Shown piece by piece: positions 15,718 to 25,024 of a DNA stretch of 34,640 nt. Position 1 is the stretch's first letter. Each line of letters begins with the position of its first letter. The translations under genes and the position numbers were made by a program. The stretch is from contig JBJHBG010000046.1 of the NCBI GenBank assembly GCA_050485385.1, forward strand, positions 1 through 34,640. Reading direction: 5' to 3'. A model generated the notes under the pieces. It worked only from the letters and a program-made list of their open reading frames with translations. It did not search any database and was not told where the DNA came from. This DNA comes from RECO01 sp050485385 (GTDB taxonomy: Bacteria; Pseudomonadota; Alphaproteobacteria; Geminicoccales; Geminicoccaceae).

Positions 15718-17523
15718 TCAGCGACCGACCGCGTAGCCCTGCATGCCGCGCGGGTTGGCGGCGGCGCGGAGGTAGCGGACGTCGCCGGTCATGGTCTGGG
15801 AACAGGCGGAGAGGCGGCCTTCGGACCACGGGCCGCCGACCTCGACATGGTGGCCGCGCCGGCGCAGATCCTCGACAGTGGCGCTGTCCCAGCGACCTTC
15901 CATGACGACGACGCCGGGGCGCGCTTCGCGCGGCCAGAAGGAACTGGGCTGGTGCTCGACGTGGAAGGCGGGGGCGTCGATGGCCTGTTGCAGGTTGGCG
16001 CCGCCGTGCAGGTGGCGGAGCAGCAGCCAGAGCGACCACTGCTCCTGCTGGTCGCCGCCGGGGGTGCCCCAGGCGAGGTAGGGCTTGCCGTCGCGCAGCG
16101 CCATCGACGGCGTCAGCGTGGTGCGCGGGCGGGTTCTCGGGCGCAGGCTGGAGGCGAGGCCCTCCTCCAGCCAGAACATCTGGCCGCGCACGGTCAGCGG
16201 GAAGCCGAGACCGGGAACCACGGGGCTCGACTGGAACCAGCCGCCGGACGGCGTGGCCGCGACCATGTTGCCGAAGCGGTCGATGACGTCGAGGTGGCAG
16301 GTGTCGCCGCGCCGGACGCCGTCGGGCCGCGTCGTCGGCTCGCCGACGCCGAGCAGCGTCGCGAAGGACGCGCTGCCGGGCTCGGCCGTAGCGTAGGTGG
16401 GCAGGCGCGGCGCGCGTCCGCCGGGGCTGCCCGGTCGAAGCTCCAGGGATGCCGCGTCGCCGATCATGGCGCGCCGCTCGGCCGCGTAGCCGCGGTCCAG
16501 CAGGCCGGCCAGCGGCACGTCGAAGCCGGCGGGGTCGCCATACCAGGCCTCGCGGTCGGCGAAGGCGAGCTTGATCGCCTCGACGACGACGTGGACGGCC
16601 TCGGCTCCGTCGAGATCGCCGAGGTCGACGTCTTCGAGGATGGCCAGCGCCTGGAGCAAGAGCGGCCCCTGGCTCCACGGCCCGCACTTGGCGACGGTGA
16701 GGCCATGGTAGTCGAAGGTGACCGGGTCCTCGTAGGCCGGCCGCCAGCCGGCGAGGTCGTCGCCCGTCAACAGGCCCGGATGGCGGCGGCCGGTGCAGTC
16801 CAGCAGTTCGGCCGTGCGGTAGAAGCGGTCGATCGCCTCGGCGACGAAGCCCTCGTACCAGGCGGCGAGGACCGCCTCGATCCGCGCTTCGCGGCTGCCG
16901 CCACGGGCCTCGCCGGCATCGATCAGCCGCCGCCAGGTGGCGGCGAGGGCCCGGTTGGCGAAGAGGTCGCCGGCCGTCGGCAGGTCGGCCGTCGGGTAGA
17001 TGTCGGCGGAGGTCGGCCAGTGGTCGCGGAAGAGGTCGGCCACGGCGCCCATGGCGTTGACGATCTGCGGTTGCAGCGGATAGCCCCGCGTGGCGTAGTC
17101 GAGCGCCGGGGCGAGGACGTCGGCGAACGACCAGGTGCCGTGGTCGCGGAGCAGCGTCAGCCAGGCGCCGAAGGCACCGGGCACGCAGGCCGGCAGGAGG
17201 CCGGTGCCGGGCACGAGGGCGAGGTCGAGGCCGCGAAAGCGGTCGAGCGTGGCCGCCGCCGCGACCGGACCCTGGCCGCAGAGCACGCGGATGCCGCCGG
17301 CTTTGGCGTCGTGCAGGAGGATCGGCGCGTCGCCGCCGGGGCCGTTCAGGTGCGGCTCGACCACCTGGAGGACGAAGCCGGCGGCGACGGCGGCATCGAA
17401 GGCGTTGCCGCCTCGCTCCAGCACGCCCATGGCCGTCTGCGAGGCGAGCCAGTGGGTCGAGGCCGCCACGCCGAAGGTGCCGCGGATCTCCGGCCGCGTG
17501 GTGAAGTCGCCCTGAGCCGTCAT
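15718..17523 (-). CDS. Gamma-glutamyltransferase-family N-terminal-nucleophile hydrolase, 601 aa
   Basis: Seen: GVAASTHWLASQTAMGVLERGGNAFDAAVAAG (large-subunit start of GGT), NGPGGDAPILL, PGAFGAWLTLL, and the maturation site GDTCHLDVIDRFGNMVAAT, in which Thr408 matches the nucleophile of the T-T-H motif in GGT. Then come PSMALRDGKPYLAWGTPGGDQQEQW and the end MQGYAVGR. Length fits. The N-terminus shows no convincing signal peptide at the chosen ATG, so it may be cytoplasmic, unlike classical periplasmic GGT. Known: the proenzyme self-cleaves at Thr and hydrolyses or transfers gamma-glutamyl groups. Relatives include cephalosporin acylases. Divergent from a GntR/ThDP enzyme/TRAP operon and sharing its operator region, which suggests a common pathway. 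Confidence 0.92.
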   Translation of the reverse strand: MTAQGDFTTRPEIRGTFGVAASTHWLASQTAMGVLERGGNAFDAAVAAGFVLQVVEPHLNGPGGDAPILLHDAKAGGIRVLCGQGPVAAAATLDRFRGLDLALVPGTGLLPACVPGAFGAWLTLLRDHGTWSFADVLAPALDYATRGYPLQPQIVNAMGAVADLFRDHWPTSADIYPTADLPTAGDLFANRALAATWRRLIDAGEARGGSREARIEAVLAAWYEGFVAEAIDRFYRTAELLDCTGRRHPGLLTGDDLAGWRPAYEDPVTFDYHGLTVAKCGPWSQGPLLLQALAILEDVDLGDLDGAEAVHVVVEAIKLAFADREAWYGDPAGFDVPLAGLLDRGYAAERRAMIGDAASLELRPGSPGGRAPRLPTYATAEPGSASFATLLGVGEPTTRPDGVRRGDTCHLDVIDRFGNMVAATPSGGWFQSSPVVPGLGFPLTVRGQMFWLEEGLASSLRPRTRPRTTLTPSMALRDGKPYLAWGTPGGDQQEQWSLWLLLRHLHGGANLQQAIDAPAFHVEHQPSSFWPREARPGVVVMEGRWDSATVEDLRRRGHHVEVGGPWSEGRLSACSQTMTGDVRYLRAAANPRGMQGYAVGR

Positions 17524-17546
17524 GCCGTACCCCCTTGCGTAGATCG

Positions 17547-17576
17547 GTATGCTCGCCTGTATACTGACGGGCATAC
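17547..17576. promoter_or_regulatory. Symmetric GntR/FCD operator candidate overlapping a -10 box
   Basis: Seen: GTATGC (17547-17552), GTATAC (17559-17564) and GCATAC (17571-17576) share one centre of symmetry, with six bases between each block. The central GTATAC is itself a palindrome, of the kind recognised by some FCD regulators (the malonate regulator MatR binds a TTGTATACA-type site). TATACT at 17560-17565 is a good -10 hexamer for the + strand, which would place transcription about 20 bases before the GTG of the regulator. Inference: autoregulation and joint control of the divergent gamma-glutamyltransferase gene. Confidence 0.65.
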
Positions 17577-17593
17577 GAAGGAGCGAGTGCGCC

Positions 17594-18310
17594 GTGAACG
17601 ACGCCACCCCACCTGCCGACGGTGCCTCCGCCCGTGCCTACCGCGCCCTCAAGGCGATGGCCATGACCTTCGCCTTCGAGCCCGGTGCGCGGCTGCACGA
17701 GGAGCGCCTCGCCCGCGAACTCAGCGTCAGCCGGACGCCCTTGCGCGAGGCGCTGCACCGGCTCGCGTCCGAGCATCTGGTCGTCGCCGTGCCCGGCAAG
17801 GGCTTCGCGGCGCGTCGGCTCGACGTGGAGGAAGTGGCGGACCTTTACGAAGCGCGCCTCGCGCTGGAGACGTTCCTTGCCCGCACCGCCGCCGCACGCG
17901 CGGCCGCGACCGACCTCGACGCGCTCGACGCCTATCTCGACGCCAGCGTGGCGGTGCAGGCGACCGCCCCCATCGAGCGGCTGTTGGCGCTCGACGAGGG
18001 CTTCCACCGCCGGCTCGCGGCGCTCGCGGGCAACGGCGAACTGGTGCGGATGCTGGAGAACCTGCACGCACGCATTCACTTCTTCCGGTGGGCCGACATG
18101 CCGGGGCGGCGCGACCGCACCCAGGCGGAGCACCGGGGCATCGTGCAGGCGCTGCGCGCCAAGGACGGCACCGAGGCGGCTCGGCGCATGGAGCGCCATA
18201 TCCTGCGCCGCCGCGACGAGATCGCCGACGTGCTCCGGCGCGGTCATGCCAGCCTGTTCATGGGCGAGGGGCCGGCGGCCCGGCTCGACTTCGCCCGTCT
18301 CGTAGCCTGA
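17594..18310 (+). CDS. GntR-family transcriptional regulator, FCD subfamily, second, 238 aa
   Basis: Seen: winged-helix domain (about residues 10-75) with LHEERLARELSVSRTPLREAL and wing GKGFAARRL, followed by a helical FCD domain carrying D-x3-H (LDEGFHRRL), a His in QAEHRGIV and a His in RMERHIL, the usual metal/effector ligands. A GTG start is preferred: AAGGAG lies ten bases upstream and the operator/-10 box just before it. Length fits. Known: FCD regulators sense organic acids. It is the first gene of an operon with a ThDP enzyme, a TAXI receptor and a fused TRAP permease, and divergent from a gamma-glutamyltransferase gene. It is paralogous in architecture to the other GntR of the window but clearly diverged. 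Confidence 0.92.
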   Translation: MNDATPPADGASARAYRALKAMAMTFAFEPGARLHEERLARELSVSRTPLREALHRLASEHLVVAVPGKGFAARRLDVEEVADLYEARLALETFLARTAAARAAATDLDALDAYLDASVAVQATAPIERLLALDEGFHRRLAALAGNGELVRMLENLHARIHFFRWADMPGRRDRTQAEHRGIVQALRAKDGTEAARRMERHILRRRDEIADVLRRGHASLFMGEGPAARLDFARLVA

Positions 18311-18319
18311 GGAACCTCA

Positions 18320-20020
18320 ATGACCACCAACCAACTGACCGGCGCCGAAGCGATGGTCCGTCTGTTGCAGCAGCACGGCGTCGAGGTGATCTTCGGCCTC
18401 TGTGGGGATACGAGCCTGCCGTTCTACGACGCGCTCCATCGGCTCGACCACGACATGCGCCACGTGCTGACGCGCGACGAGCGCTCGGCCGGCTACATGG
18501 CCGACGTCTACGCCCGCGTTTCCGGCAAGGTCGGCGTCTGCGAGGGGCCGTCGGGGGGCGGGGCCACCTACATTCTGCCGGCGGTGGTCGAGGCCAACGA
18601 AAGCTCCATCGCCATGCTGGCGATCACCACCGACATCGGCACGGGATCGCGCGGGCGCTACACCCTCACCGAGTTGGACCAGGAGGCCCTGTTCCGGCCC
18701 GTCTCGAAGTGGAACCGGGTGATCGGCTCCAGCCAAGCGTTGCCCCGCACCGTCCGCCGCGCCTTCGCCGAGGCCAGCTCGGGCCGGCCGGGGGCCGTGC
18801 ATCTGGGGCTGCCGATGGACGTGCAGAAGGGGCCGGTCGATGCCGAGGACGTCTGGGGCGAGCCCGTGCACGGCCGCTTCCCCGCGCATCGCGCGGCGCC
18901 GCCCTGGGCCGAGATCGACAACGCGGCCGAGCTTCTGGTCGACGCCAAGGCCCCCCTGATCCTCTGCGGCGGCGGCCCCGTCGTCGCCCGTGCCCGCGAG
19001 CAGGTGACGGCGCTGGCCGAGCGGCTGGGCGCGGTGGTCGCCACCACCATCAGCGGCCAGGGGGCGATCCTCGACGACCATCCGTTGGCGCTGGGCGTGG
19101 TCGGCTCCAATGGCGGTGCGGCCGAGACGCGCGCGGTGCTCGACCGGGCCGACCTCGTCCTCGCCGTCGGCTGCCGGATGGGCTCGGTCACGACCGAGCG
19201 CTGGCGGCATCCGAAGCCGGGGGTCAAGCTGATCCATCTCGATGCCGAGGCGGGCGTGATCGGCGCCAACTACCCGACGGCGGTCGGCATCGTCGCCGAT
19301 GCGCAGATCGCCCTGCAAGCGCTGTTGGACGCCATCGACGATCGGCTCGGCCACGCGCAGCGCGACGGGACGGAGAGCCGCCGCCGAATCGCCGCCGCCA
19401 AGGCTGCGAAGTTCGAGCGCTTCCGAAAGCTCGCCGCCTCGACCGAGCGGCCGATCCGTCCCGAGCGCGTGGTCCAGGCGATGGCGGAGCTGCTGCCGGC
19501 CGATGCCGTCGTCGTCGCCGATCCGGGCACGCCCTGTCCCTATCTCTCGGCGTATTTCGAGCTGAAGCACCCCGAAGCGCGGGTGATCAGCAACCGCGCG
19601 CACGGCGCACTCGGCTACTCGCTGCCGGGCGTGCTCGGCGCCTACTATGCGAGACCCGAGGCCAAGTGCGTCGCGATGATGGGCGACGGCAGCTTCGGCT
19701 TCAACGCGGGCGAGATGGAAACGCTGGTGCGCACACGCGCACCGGTCACCTTGATCGTCATGTCGAACGCCACCTTCGGCTGGATCAAGGCCGGCCAGAA
19801 CGCCGGCTTCGGCCAGCGCTTCTATTCGGTCGACTTCGACCGCACCGACCACGCCGCGGTCGCCCGGGCCTTCGGCGTCGAGGCGTGGCGCGTGGAGGAC
19901 CCGGCCGACGTCGGGACGGCGCTGGCCGCCGCCTTCGCCCATGACGGGCCGAGCCTCGTCGACGTCGTCAGCCAGCCCTTGCACGAGGCCGCGGCCCCCG
20001 TCACCGAATGGATTGCCTGA
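18320..20020 (+). CDS. Thiamine-diphosphate-dependent enzyme, acetolactate synthase (IlvB)-like, 566 aa
   Basis: Seen: three-domain ThDP fold. The N-terminal Pyr domain carries the cofactor-activating Glu54 in RDERSAGYMADVYAR, then GGGATYILPAVVEA. The middle domain has LILCGGGPVVARAR and RADLVLAVGCRMG. The C-terminal PP domain has MGDGSFGFNAGEMETLV (Gly455-Asp456-Gly457) and SNATFGWIKAGQ for magnesium/diphosphate binding. Length fits. Known: the family includes acetolactate synthase, benzoylformate decarboxylase and sulfoacetaldehyde acetyltransferase. Cys28 replaces the usual residue in the GLCGDT loop, so the reaction is not assignable. The start is nine bases after gntR with a GAGGAA ribosome site. 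Context favours catabolism of an imported 2-oxo acid or aldehyde rather than branched-chain amino acid synthesis, as no ilvN is adjacent. Confidence 0.9.
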   Translation: MTTNQLTGAEAMVRLLQQHGVEVIFGLCGDTSLPFYDALHRLDHDMRHVLTRDERSAGYMADVYARVSGKVGVCEGPSGGGATYILPAVVEANESSIAMLAITTDIGTGSRGRYTLTELDQEALFRPVSKWNRVIGSSQALPRTVRRAFAEASSGRPGAVHLGLPMDVQKGPVDAEDVWGEPVHGRFPAHRAAPPWAEIDNAAELLVDAKAPLILCGGGPVVARAREQVTALAERLGAVVATTISGQGAILDDHPLALGVVGSNGGAAETRAVLDRADLVLAVGCRMGSVTTERWRHPKPGVKLIHLDAEAGVIGANYPTAVGIVADAQIALQALLDAIDDRLGHAQRDGTESRRRIAAAKAAKFERFRKLAASTERPIRPERVVQAMAELLPADAVVVADPGTPCPYLSAYFELKHPEARVISNRAHGALGYSLPGVLGAYYARPEAKCVAMMGDGSFGFNAGEMETLVRTRAPVTLIVMSNATFGWIKAGQNAGFGQRFYSVDFDRTDHAAVARAFGVEAWRVEDPADVGTALAAAFAHDGPSLVDVVSQPLHEAAAPVTEWIA

Positions 20021-20051
20021 CGCTCCGGCGTCCAACCTGGAGGAACGCACC

Positions 20052-21038
20052 ATGACCCTGTTCGACCGTCGCTCCGCCCTCGGGCTCGGCGCCGCCGCCC
20101 TCGCCACCCTGCGCCCGCTGCCCGTCTGGGCGCAGAGCCGCAACTTCCAATGGGGCTCGTCGTCGCTCGGCTCGACCGGCTACGTCATCATGGAAGGCCT
20201 CGCCAACACGGTGAACCGCCACACCGACATGCGCCACGCCTCGATGGCGACCAGCGGCGGCACCGAGAACATGCAGCTCTTCCACGAGGGCGTGATCCAG
20301 TTCGGCCAGACCACGTCGACCGACTGGCTGCCGGCACGCGACGGCATGGAGCCCTACCCCGAGCCGATCACCGTCCATCAGATGTTCGCCTACACGCTCT
20401 TCAACTGCACGCCGATGGTGCGTGCCGACAGCGACATCCAGACGCTCGAGGACCTGCGCGGCCGGCGGCTGATGCCCTCGCCCGCCGGCAGCTCGACCGC
20501 GACCATGTGGGAGGTGCTGTTCACCGCCGCCGGGCTCCAGGACGACCTCCGCTACACCTACGGCTCCTGGCGCGAGACCTACGACGCGCTCCGGGGCGGG
20601 GCCGTCGACTGCATCCCGTCGCTCCTCACCAACGGCCGGCCGTCGCCGATCATGGAGGAGATCGGCGCCACGGTGCCGTTGCGCATCCTGCCCGTCAGCG
20701 AGGAGCTGATCCTGGCGGCCCAGGAGTTGAACCCCGGCATCTCGCTCGGCCTGGTGCCGGGCGGCGTGGTCCCCGGCATCGACGAGGACGTCATGGCGGC
20801 CTCGTTCTCGGGCGTGCTCGGCGTTTCGCCCGACGTCAGCGAGGACGACGCCTACGCGGTGATGGTGGCGATCTTCGACCACCTCGACGACGTCCATGCC
20901 CTGGGCGTGCAGTTCCTCGACATCGAGCCGCAGTTCGGCGCCGATTTCCTCGTCGCCGGCTTCCCCATCCACAAGGGGGCTGCGCGCTTCTACAAGGAGC
21001 GCGGCCTCTGGCGGGACGACATGGTCGAGGCCGCCTGA
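20052..21038 (+). CDS. TAXI-family TRAP transporter receptor, 328 aa
   Basis: Seen: a twin-arginine-type leader (FDRRSALGLGAAALATL, cleavage-like VWAQS near residue 25), then the TAXI features QWGSSSLGSTGYVIMEGLANTVN, MATSGGTENMQLFHEGVIQFGQTTS, LRGRRLMPSPAGSSTATMWEVLF, a YGSWRETYDALRGGAVDCIPSLLTNG segment and a helical end. Length fits TAXI proteins (310-340 aa). The ATG has a GGAGG site eight bases upstream. Known: TAXI receptors deliver glutamate, 2-oxoglutarate-like or other acids to fused TRAP permeases, which is exactly the gene that follows 13 bases downstream. Candidate ligands are products of the divergent gamma-glutamyltransferase or the substrate of the ThDP enzyme (inference). Confidence 0.93.
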   Translation: MTLFDRRSALGLGAAALATLRPLPVWAQSRNFQWGSSSLGSTGYVIMEGLANTVNRHTDMRHASMATSGGTENMQLFHEGVIQFGQTTSTDWLPARDGMEPYPEPITVHQMFAYTLFNCTPMVRADSDIQTLEDLRGRRLMPSPAGSSTATMWEVLFTAAGLQDDLRYTYGSWRETYDALRGGAVDCIPSLLTNGRPSPIMEEIGATVPLRILPVSEELILAAQELNPGISLGLVPGGVVPGIDEDVMAASFSGVLGVSPDVSEDDAYAVMVAIFDHLDDVHALGVQFLDIEPQFGADFLVAGFPIHKGAARFYKERGLWRDDMVEAA

Positions 21039-21051
21039 GCCCCGCCGCCCG

Positions 21052-23058
21052 TTGAGCCACCTTCTGACCCGGCTCGCGTCGCCCTTCGACGCGATGCCGG
21101 GGCCTGCGCTCTTGCGCCTGCTCTTCGGCTTGCTCGCGATCGTCTACGTCGCCGGCCATCTGATCCAGGTGCAGACCTACGTGCTGCCGTCGGGCCAGTT
21201 CAAGATCTGGCACGTCGGCGGCGCGGTGCTGCTCATCTGCCTCTCGCTTGCCGGCCGCAGCAGCAGCGTGGTCGGCCGCGCGGTGCATCTGGTCCTGGCG
21301 GCGGCGGCCGCCTTCACCATCGCCTACGTCTTCGCCGAGCATCAGCAACTCACGTCGAGGCGGTCGTTCATCCCGAACGCCTACGACCTGTGGGTGGCGA
21401 GTCTGCTGCTCGTCTTGTGCCTCTACGCCTCGATGCGCGAATGGGGCTGGATCGTCAGCGCGCTCGCCGTGGTGGGCCTGCTCTACGGCTATTTCGGCCA
21501 GTCGATGCCCGACGGCCTCCTCTACCACGGCGGTCTCAGCCTGCGCCGGCTCCTTTCTACGACCTCGATCCCGTTCTTCAACGGCCTGCTCGGCGGCCTC
21601 GCCGAACTCTCGGCGGGGACGATCTTCCCCTTCATGATCTTCGCCGCCGCCTTGCAGAGCACCGGCTGCGTTGCCTTCATCATGCAGGCGGCCTACCGCA
21701 TGGCCGGCCGCACCCGTGCCGGGCCGGCGCAGATCGCCGTCATCTCGTCCGGCTTCATGGGCATGGTCTCGGGCTCCAGCGTGGCCAACGTCGCCTCGAC
21801 GGGTGCGCTCACCATCCCCTTGATGAAGCGCGTCGGCTTTCGCCCGGAATTCGCAGGGGCCGTCGAATCCGTGGCCTCGACCGGCGGGCAGATCACACCG
21901 CCGGTGATGGGCCTCGCCGCCTTCCTCATCGTCGGCCTGACCGGCATCCCCTACAGCGAGGTGATCGTCGCCGCGGTCTTTCCGGCGCTGATCACCTATC
22001 TCTACCTGATGTTCGCCGTGCACCTGCGCGCGGTAAAGGTGGGCCTGGATGCCACCGGCAGCCCGGAACTGGCATGCGAGTTCGAGGGCACCGGGCCGCT
22101 CTGGCGGCTCTGCCTCGACCATCTGCACTTCTTCGTCGCCGTCACCTACCTGATTTGGGCGCTGTTGGTGACCAACCTGGCGGGCCGTTCGGCCTTGGAA
22201 GCGACGGTGGTGCTGCTCGCCCTGTTCGTGCTGCGCGAGGTGCTGTTCTCCTGGCGCGGCCTCGTCGCCATCGTCGTCAACGCCCTGACGCTCCTGGCCC
22301 GCACCGCCGCCGATGCGGCGCTCAGGGGCGCCCAGGTCGCCGTCGTCGTGGCCGTCATCGGCGTCCTGGTCGACATCCTCGCCGTCACCGGCTTCGCGCA
22401 GAAGCTCTCCTTCGCCATGCTGGAGCTGGCGCGCGGCGACTTGGCCCTGCTCTTGGTCGTTGCGGCCCTCGCCTGTCTCGCCTTCGGTCTCGGCCTGCCG
22501 ACTTCGGCCGCCTACATCCTGGTGGCGCTGCTCGGCGCGCCGGCCTTGGTGAACCTCGGCGTGCCGCTCCTGGCGGCACACTTCTTCGTCTTTTTCTTCG
22601 CCAACATCTCGGCGATCACCCCACCGGTGGCGATCTCCTGCCTCGTTGCCGCCAAGATCGCGGATGCCGGCTTCTTCCGCACGAGCTTCATCGCCGTGCG
22701 CCTCGGCCTGCCGGGCTTCATCCTGCCCTTCCTGTTCGTCGTCCACCCGGAGATCCTGGGCATCGACGCCAGCTTCGCCGAGGCCCTGCTCGTCGCCGCC
22801 ATGGCGCTGGTCGGCGTCGTCGCGCTCAACGTCATGCTGGAGGGCTACCTGCTACGGCCGCTCAGCCTCGTCGAACGCGCGGCCCTGGCGCCGGCCGCCC
22901 TCGGCCTGCTGCATCCGAGCCTGTGGGCCTCGGGCGTCGGGCTCGGCATCTTCGCTGGTCTCGCATTGGTGCAGTTGCGCGCTCAGCGCGCCCAGTCGGG
23001 GAGATCGCCCGGCTCCACCAGCGTGATGGCACCGCCCGGCGGCGACGGCAGCGCGTAG
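21052..23058 (+). CDS. Fused TRAP transporter permease (DctQ-DctM fusion, TAXI type), 668 aa
   Basis: Seen: an N-terminal part with several hydrophobic helices (DctQ-like), then the DctM-like core with LAELSAGTIFPFMIFAAAL, SSGFMGMVSGSSVANVASTGALTIPLM and ESVASTGGQITPPVMGLAAFL, and a second repeat with FGLGLPTSAAYILVALL and FFFANISAITPPVAISCLVAAKI. About 17 or more hydrophobic segments, as in fused TRAP permeases. Start uncertain: TTG 13 bases after the receptor stop is shown; ATG at 21094 is the alternative, and neither has a clear ribosome site. Odd: the last 76 bases overlap, tail to tail, the 3' end of the glyoxalase-like gene, so the final 25 or so hydrophilic residues are read antisense to another protein. 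Confidence 0.92.
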   Translation: MSHLLTRLASPFDAMPGPALLRLLFGLLAIVYVAGHLIQVQTYVLPSGQFKIWHVGGAVLLICLSLAGRSSSVVGRAVHLVLAAAAAFTIAYVFAEHQQLTSRRSFIPNAYDLWVASLLLVLCLYASMREWGWIVSALAVVGLLYGYFGQSMPDGLLYHGGLSLRRLLSTTSIPFFNGLLGGLAELSAGTIFPFMIFAAALQSTGCVAFIMQAAYRMAGRTRAGPAQIAVISSGFMGMVSGSSVANVASTGALTIPLMKRVGFRPEFAGAVESVASTGGQITPPVMGLAAFLIVGLTGIPYSEVIVAAVFPALITYLYLMFAVHLRAVKVGLDATGSPELACEFEGTGPLWRLCLDHLHFFVAVTYLIWALLVTNLAGRSALEATVVLLALFVLREVLFSWRGLVAIVVNALTLLARTAADAALRGAQVAVVVAVIGVLVDILAVTGFAQKLSFAMLELARGDLALLLVVAALACLAFGLGLPTSAAYILVALLGAPALVNLGVPLLAAHFFVFFFANISAITPPVAISCLVAAKIADAGFFRTSFIAVRLGLPGFILPFLFVVHPEILGIDASFAEALLVAAMALVGVVALNVMLEGYLLRPLSLVERAALAPAALGLLHPSLWASGVGLGIFAGLALVQLRAQRAQSGRSPGSTSVMAPPGGDGSA

Positions 23059-23879
23059 GCGCCAGCGGCTGGCTCGGCGCCGATCGAGCCGATCAGCACC
23101 GACGTGGTGGCAAGGTCCGCCGAGCCCAGCGCCACCGCCGCGATCACCGGCGGTGCCACGCCTGCGGGCAAGGGCGTCACCGCCGCCGTCACCCACGCCG
23201 GCGGGGCAAAGACCAGCGCACCCCGCTCCAGCGCGAGGGCGAAGCGGCCGTCGCCGAGAGGCGTTGCCGGCCGGTCGAGGAAGCGGGCGAAGCGGTCGGC
23301 CACGGCCGCCGGCTCCGCCACGGCCACCAGCGCCGCCTCTAGCGAGCGGGCGGCATTGGCGTGCGCCGTCCAGCGCGGCTGCCACACCACTTCCGGCGTG
23401 TGATGCGTGAGGAGTTGGATGCGCCCCTCGGGCATCGCCTCCGGCGCCACGCGAACGACCGTGAAGGCGGCCTCGGCAAGCCCGCCATCGCCCGTGGTCA
23501 CCTGCCGCCGCAGCCGCACCGGCGCCTGCACCGCGAAGCCCGCCCGGTCGAGCCGTGTGGCCGCCGCCTCGGCGTCGGCCACGGTGAAGGCCAACAGGTG
23601 CAGCCCGGCATAGCGCGCGATCTGCCGCTGGAACTGCCGGGCCAGCGGCGTGTCGCCCACCGCCGTCAGGAACTCCAGATAGCCCGTCTCCAACATCGCG
23701 CAGCGATTGGCCATGCCGGCCGACACCGGCCCCGCGGGCGACGCGTTGGTCTGCTCGGTGAACGGCGTCAGCGTGAAGCCGGTCGCGGCGAGGCTACGTT
23801 CGGCCGCCGCCATGTCGGCGACGAACCACGCCACATGGTCGAGGAAGACCTCCCCCGCTCCGGGTAGCTGCGCGCGCAT
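22983..23879 (-). CDS. Glyoxalase-like (VOC superfamily) domain protein, 298 aa
   Basis: Seen: EVFLDHVAWFVADMAAAERSLAATGFTLTPF, the beta-alpha-beta start of a VOC module with its first metal-type His, then TGYLEFLTAV with a possible Glu ligand, ARYAGLHLLAFTVADAEAAATRL as the second module start, RIQLLTHHTPEVVW, and a less typical third and fourth region ending LPDWAR. It resembles the Glyoxalase_3-like group of uncharacterised two-module proteins. A strong GAGGAGGGG ribosome site precedes the ATG. Known: VOC proteins use a divalent metal for isomerase, dioxygenase or lyase chemistry, and many of this group have no assigned reaction. It stands alone on the minus strand, and its C-terminal codons overlap the convergent permease gene by 76 bases. 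Confidence 0.82.
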   Translation of the reverse strand: MRAQLPGAGEVFLDHVAWFVADMAAAERSLAATGFTLTPFTEQTNASPAGPVSAGMANRCAMLETGYLEFLTAVGDTPLARQFQRQIARYAGLHLLAFTVADAEAAATRLDRAGFAVQAPVRLRRQVTTGDGGLAEAAFTVVRVAPEAMPEGRIQLLTHHTPEVVWQPRWTAHANAARSLEAALVAVAEPAAVADRFARFLDRPATPLGDGRFALALERGALVFAPPAWVTAAVTPLPAGVAPPVIAAVALGSADLATTSVLIGSIGAEPAAGAYALPSPPGGAITLVEPGDLPDWAR

Positions 23880-23969
23880 CGATCCCCTCCTCGCCGACGC
23901 CGAGCGGGACACTCGGCAGCATAGGGGTAGAGGAGCCGAGGCCGGCGTCAATCGAGGGAACGAAGGAGC

Positions 23970-24005
23970 GGGGGCTTTGGCCCCACCGGCGCCCCCGGGC
24001 GACGA
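23970..24005. repeat. Dispersed GC-rich hairpin element, copy A
   Basis: Seen: GGGGC-TTTG-GCCCC followed by a C-rich stretch and GGGCGACGAAG. It shares its core and trailing C-block with copies near 28451 and 30729. It lies in the 140-base space between korB and the glyoxalase-like gene. Probably a small genome-dispersed REP-like or terminator-linked element (inference). Confidence 0.45.
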
Positions 24006-24019
24006 AGCCGGACGGTCGG

Positions 24020-25020
<1,001 letters not shown>

Positions 25021-25024
<4 letters not shown>

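Noticed and set aside
15418..19944. Open frame of 1508 codons running across the gamma-glutamyltransferase, gntR and ThDP genes
   Set aside because: It spans several well-supported genes in other frames and strands; its composition is low-complexity Arg/Gly/Ala. Explained by GC-rich codon bias.
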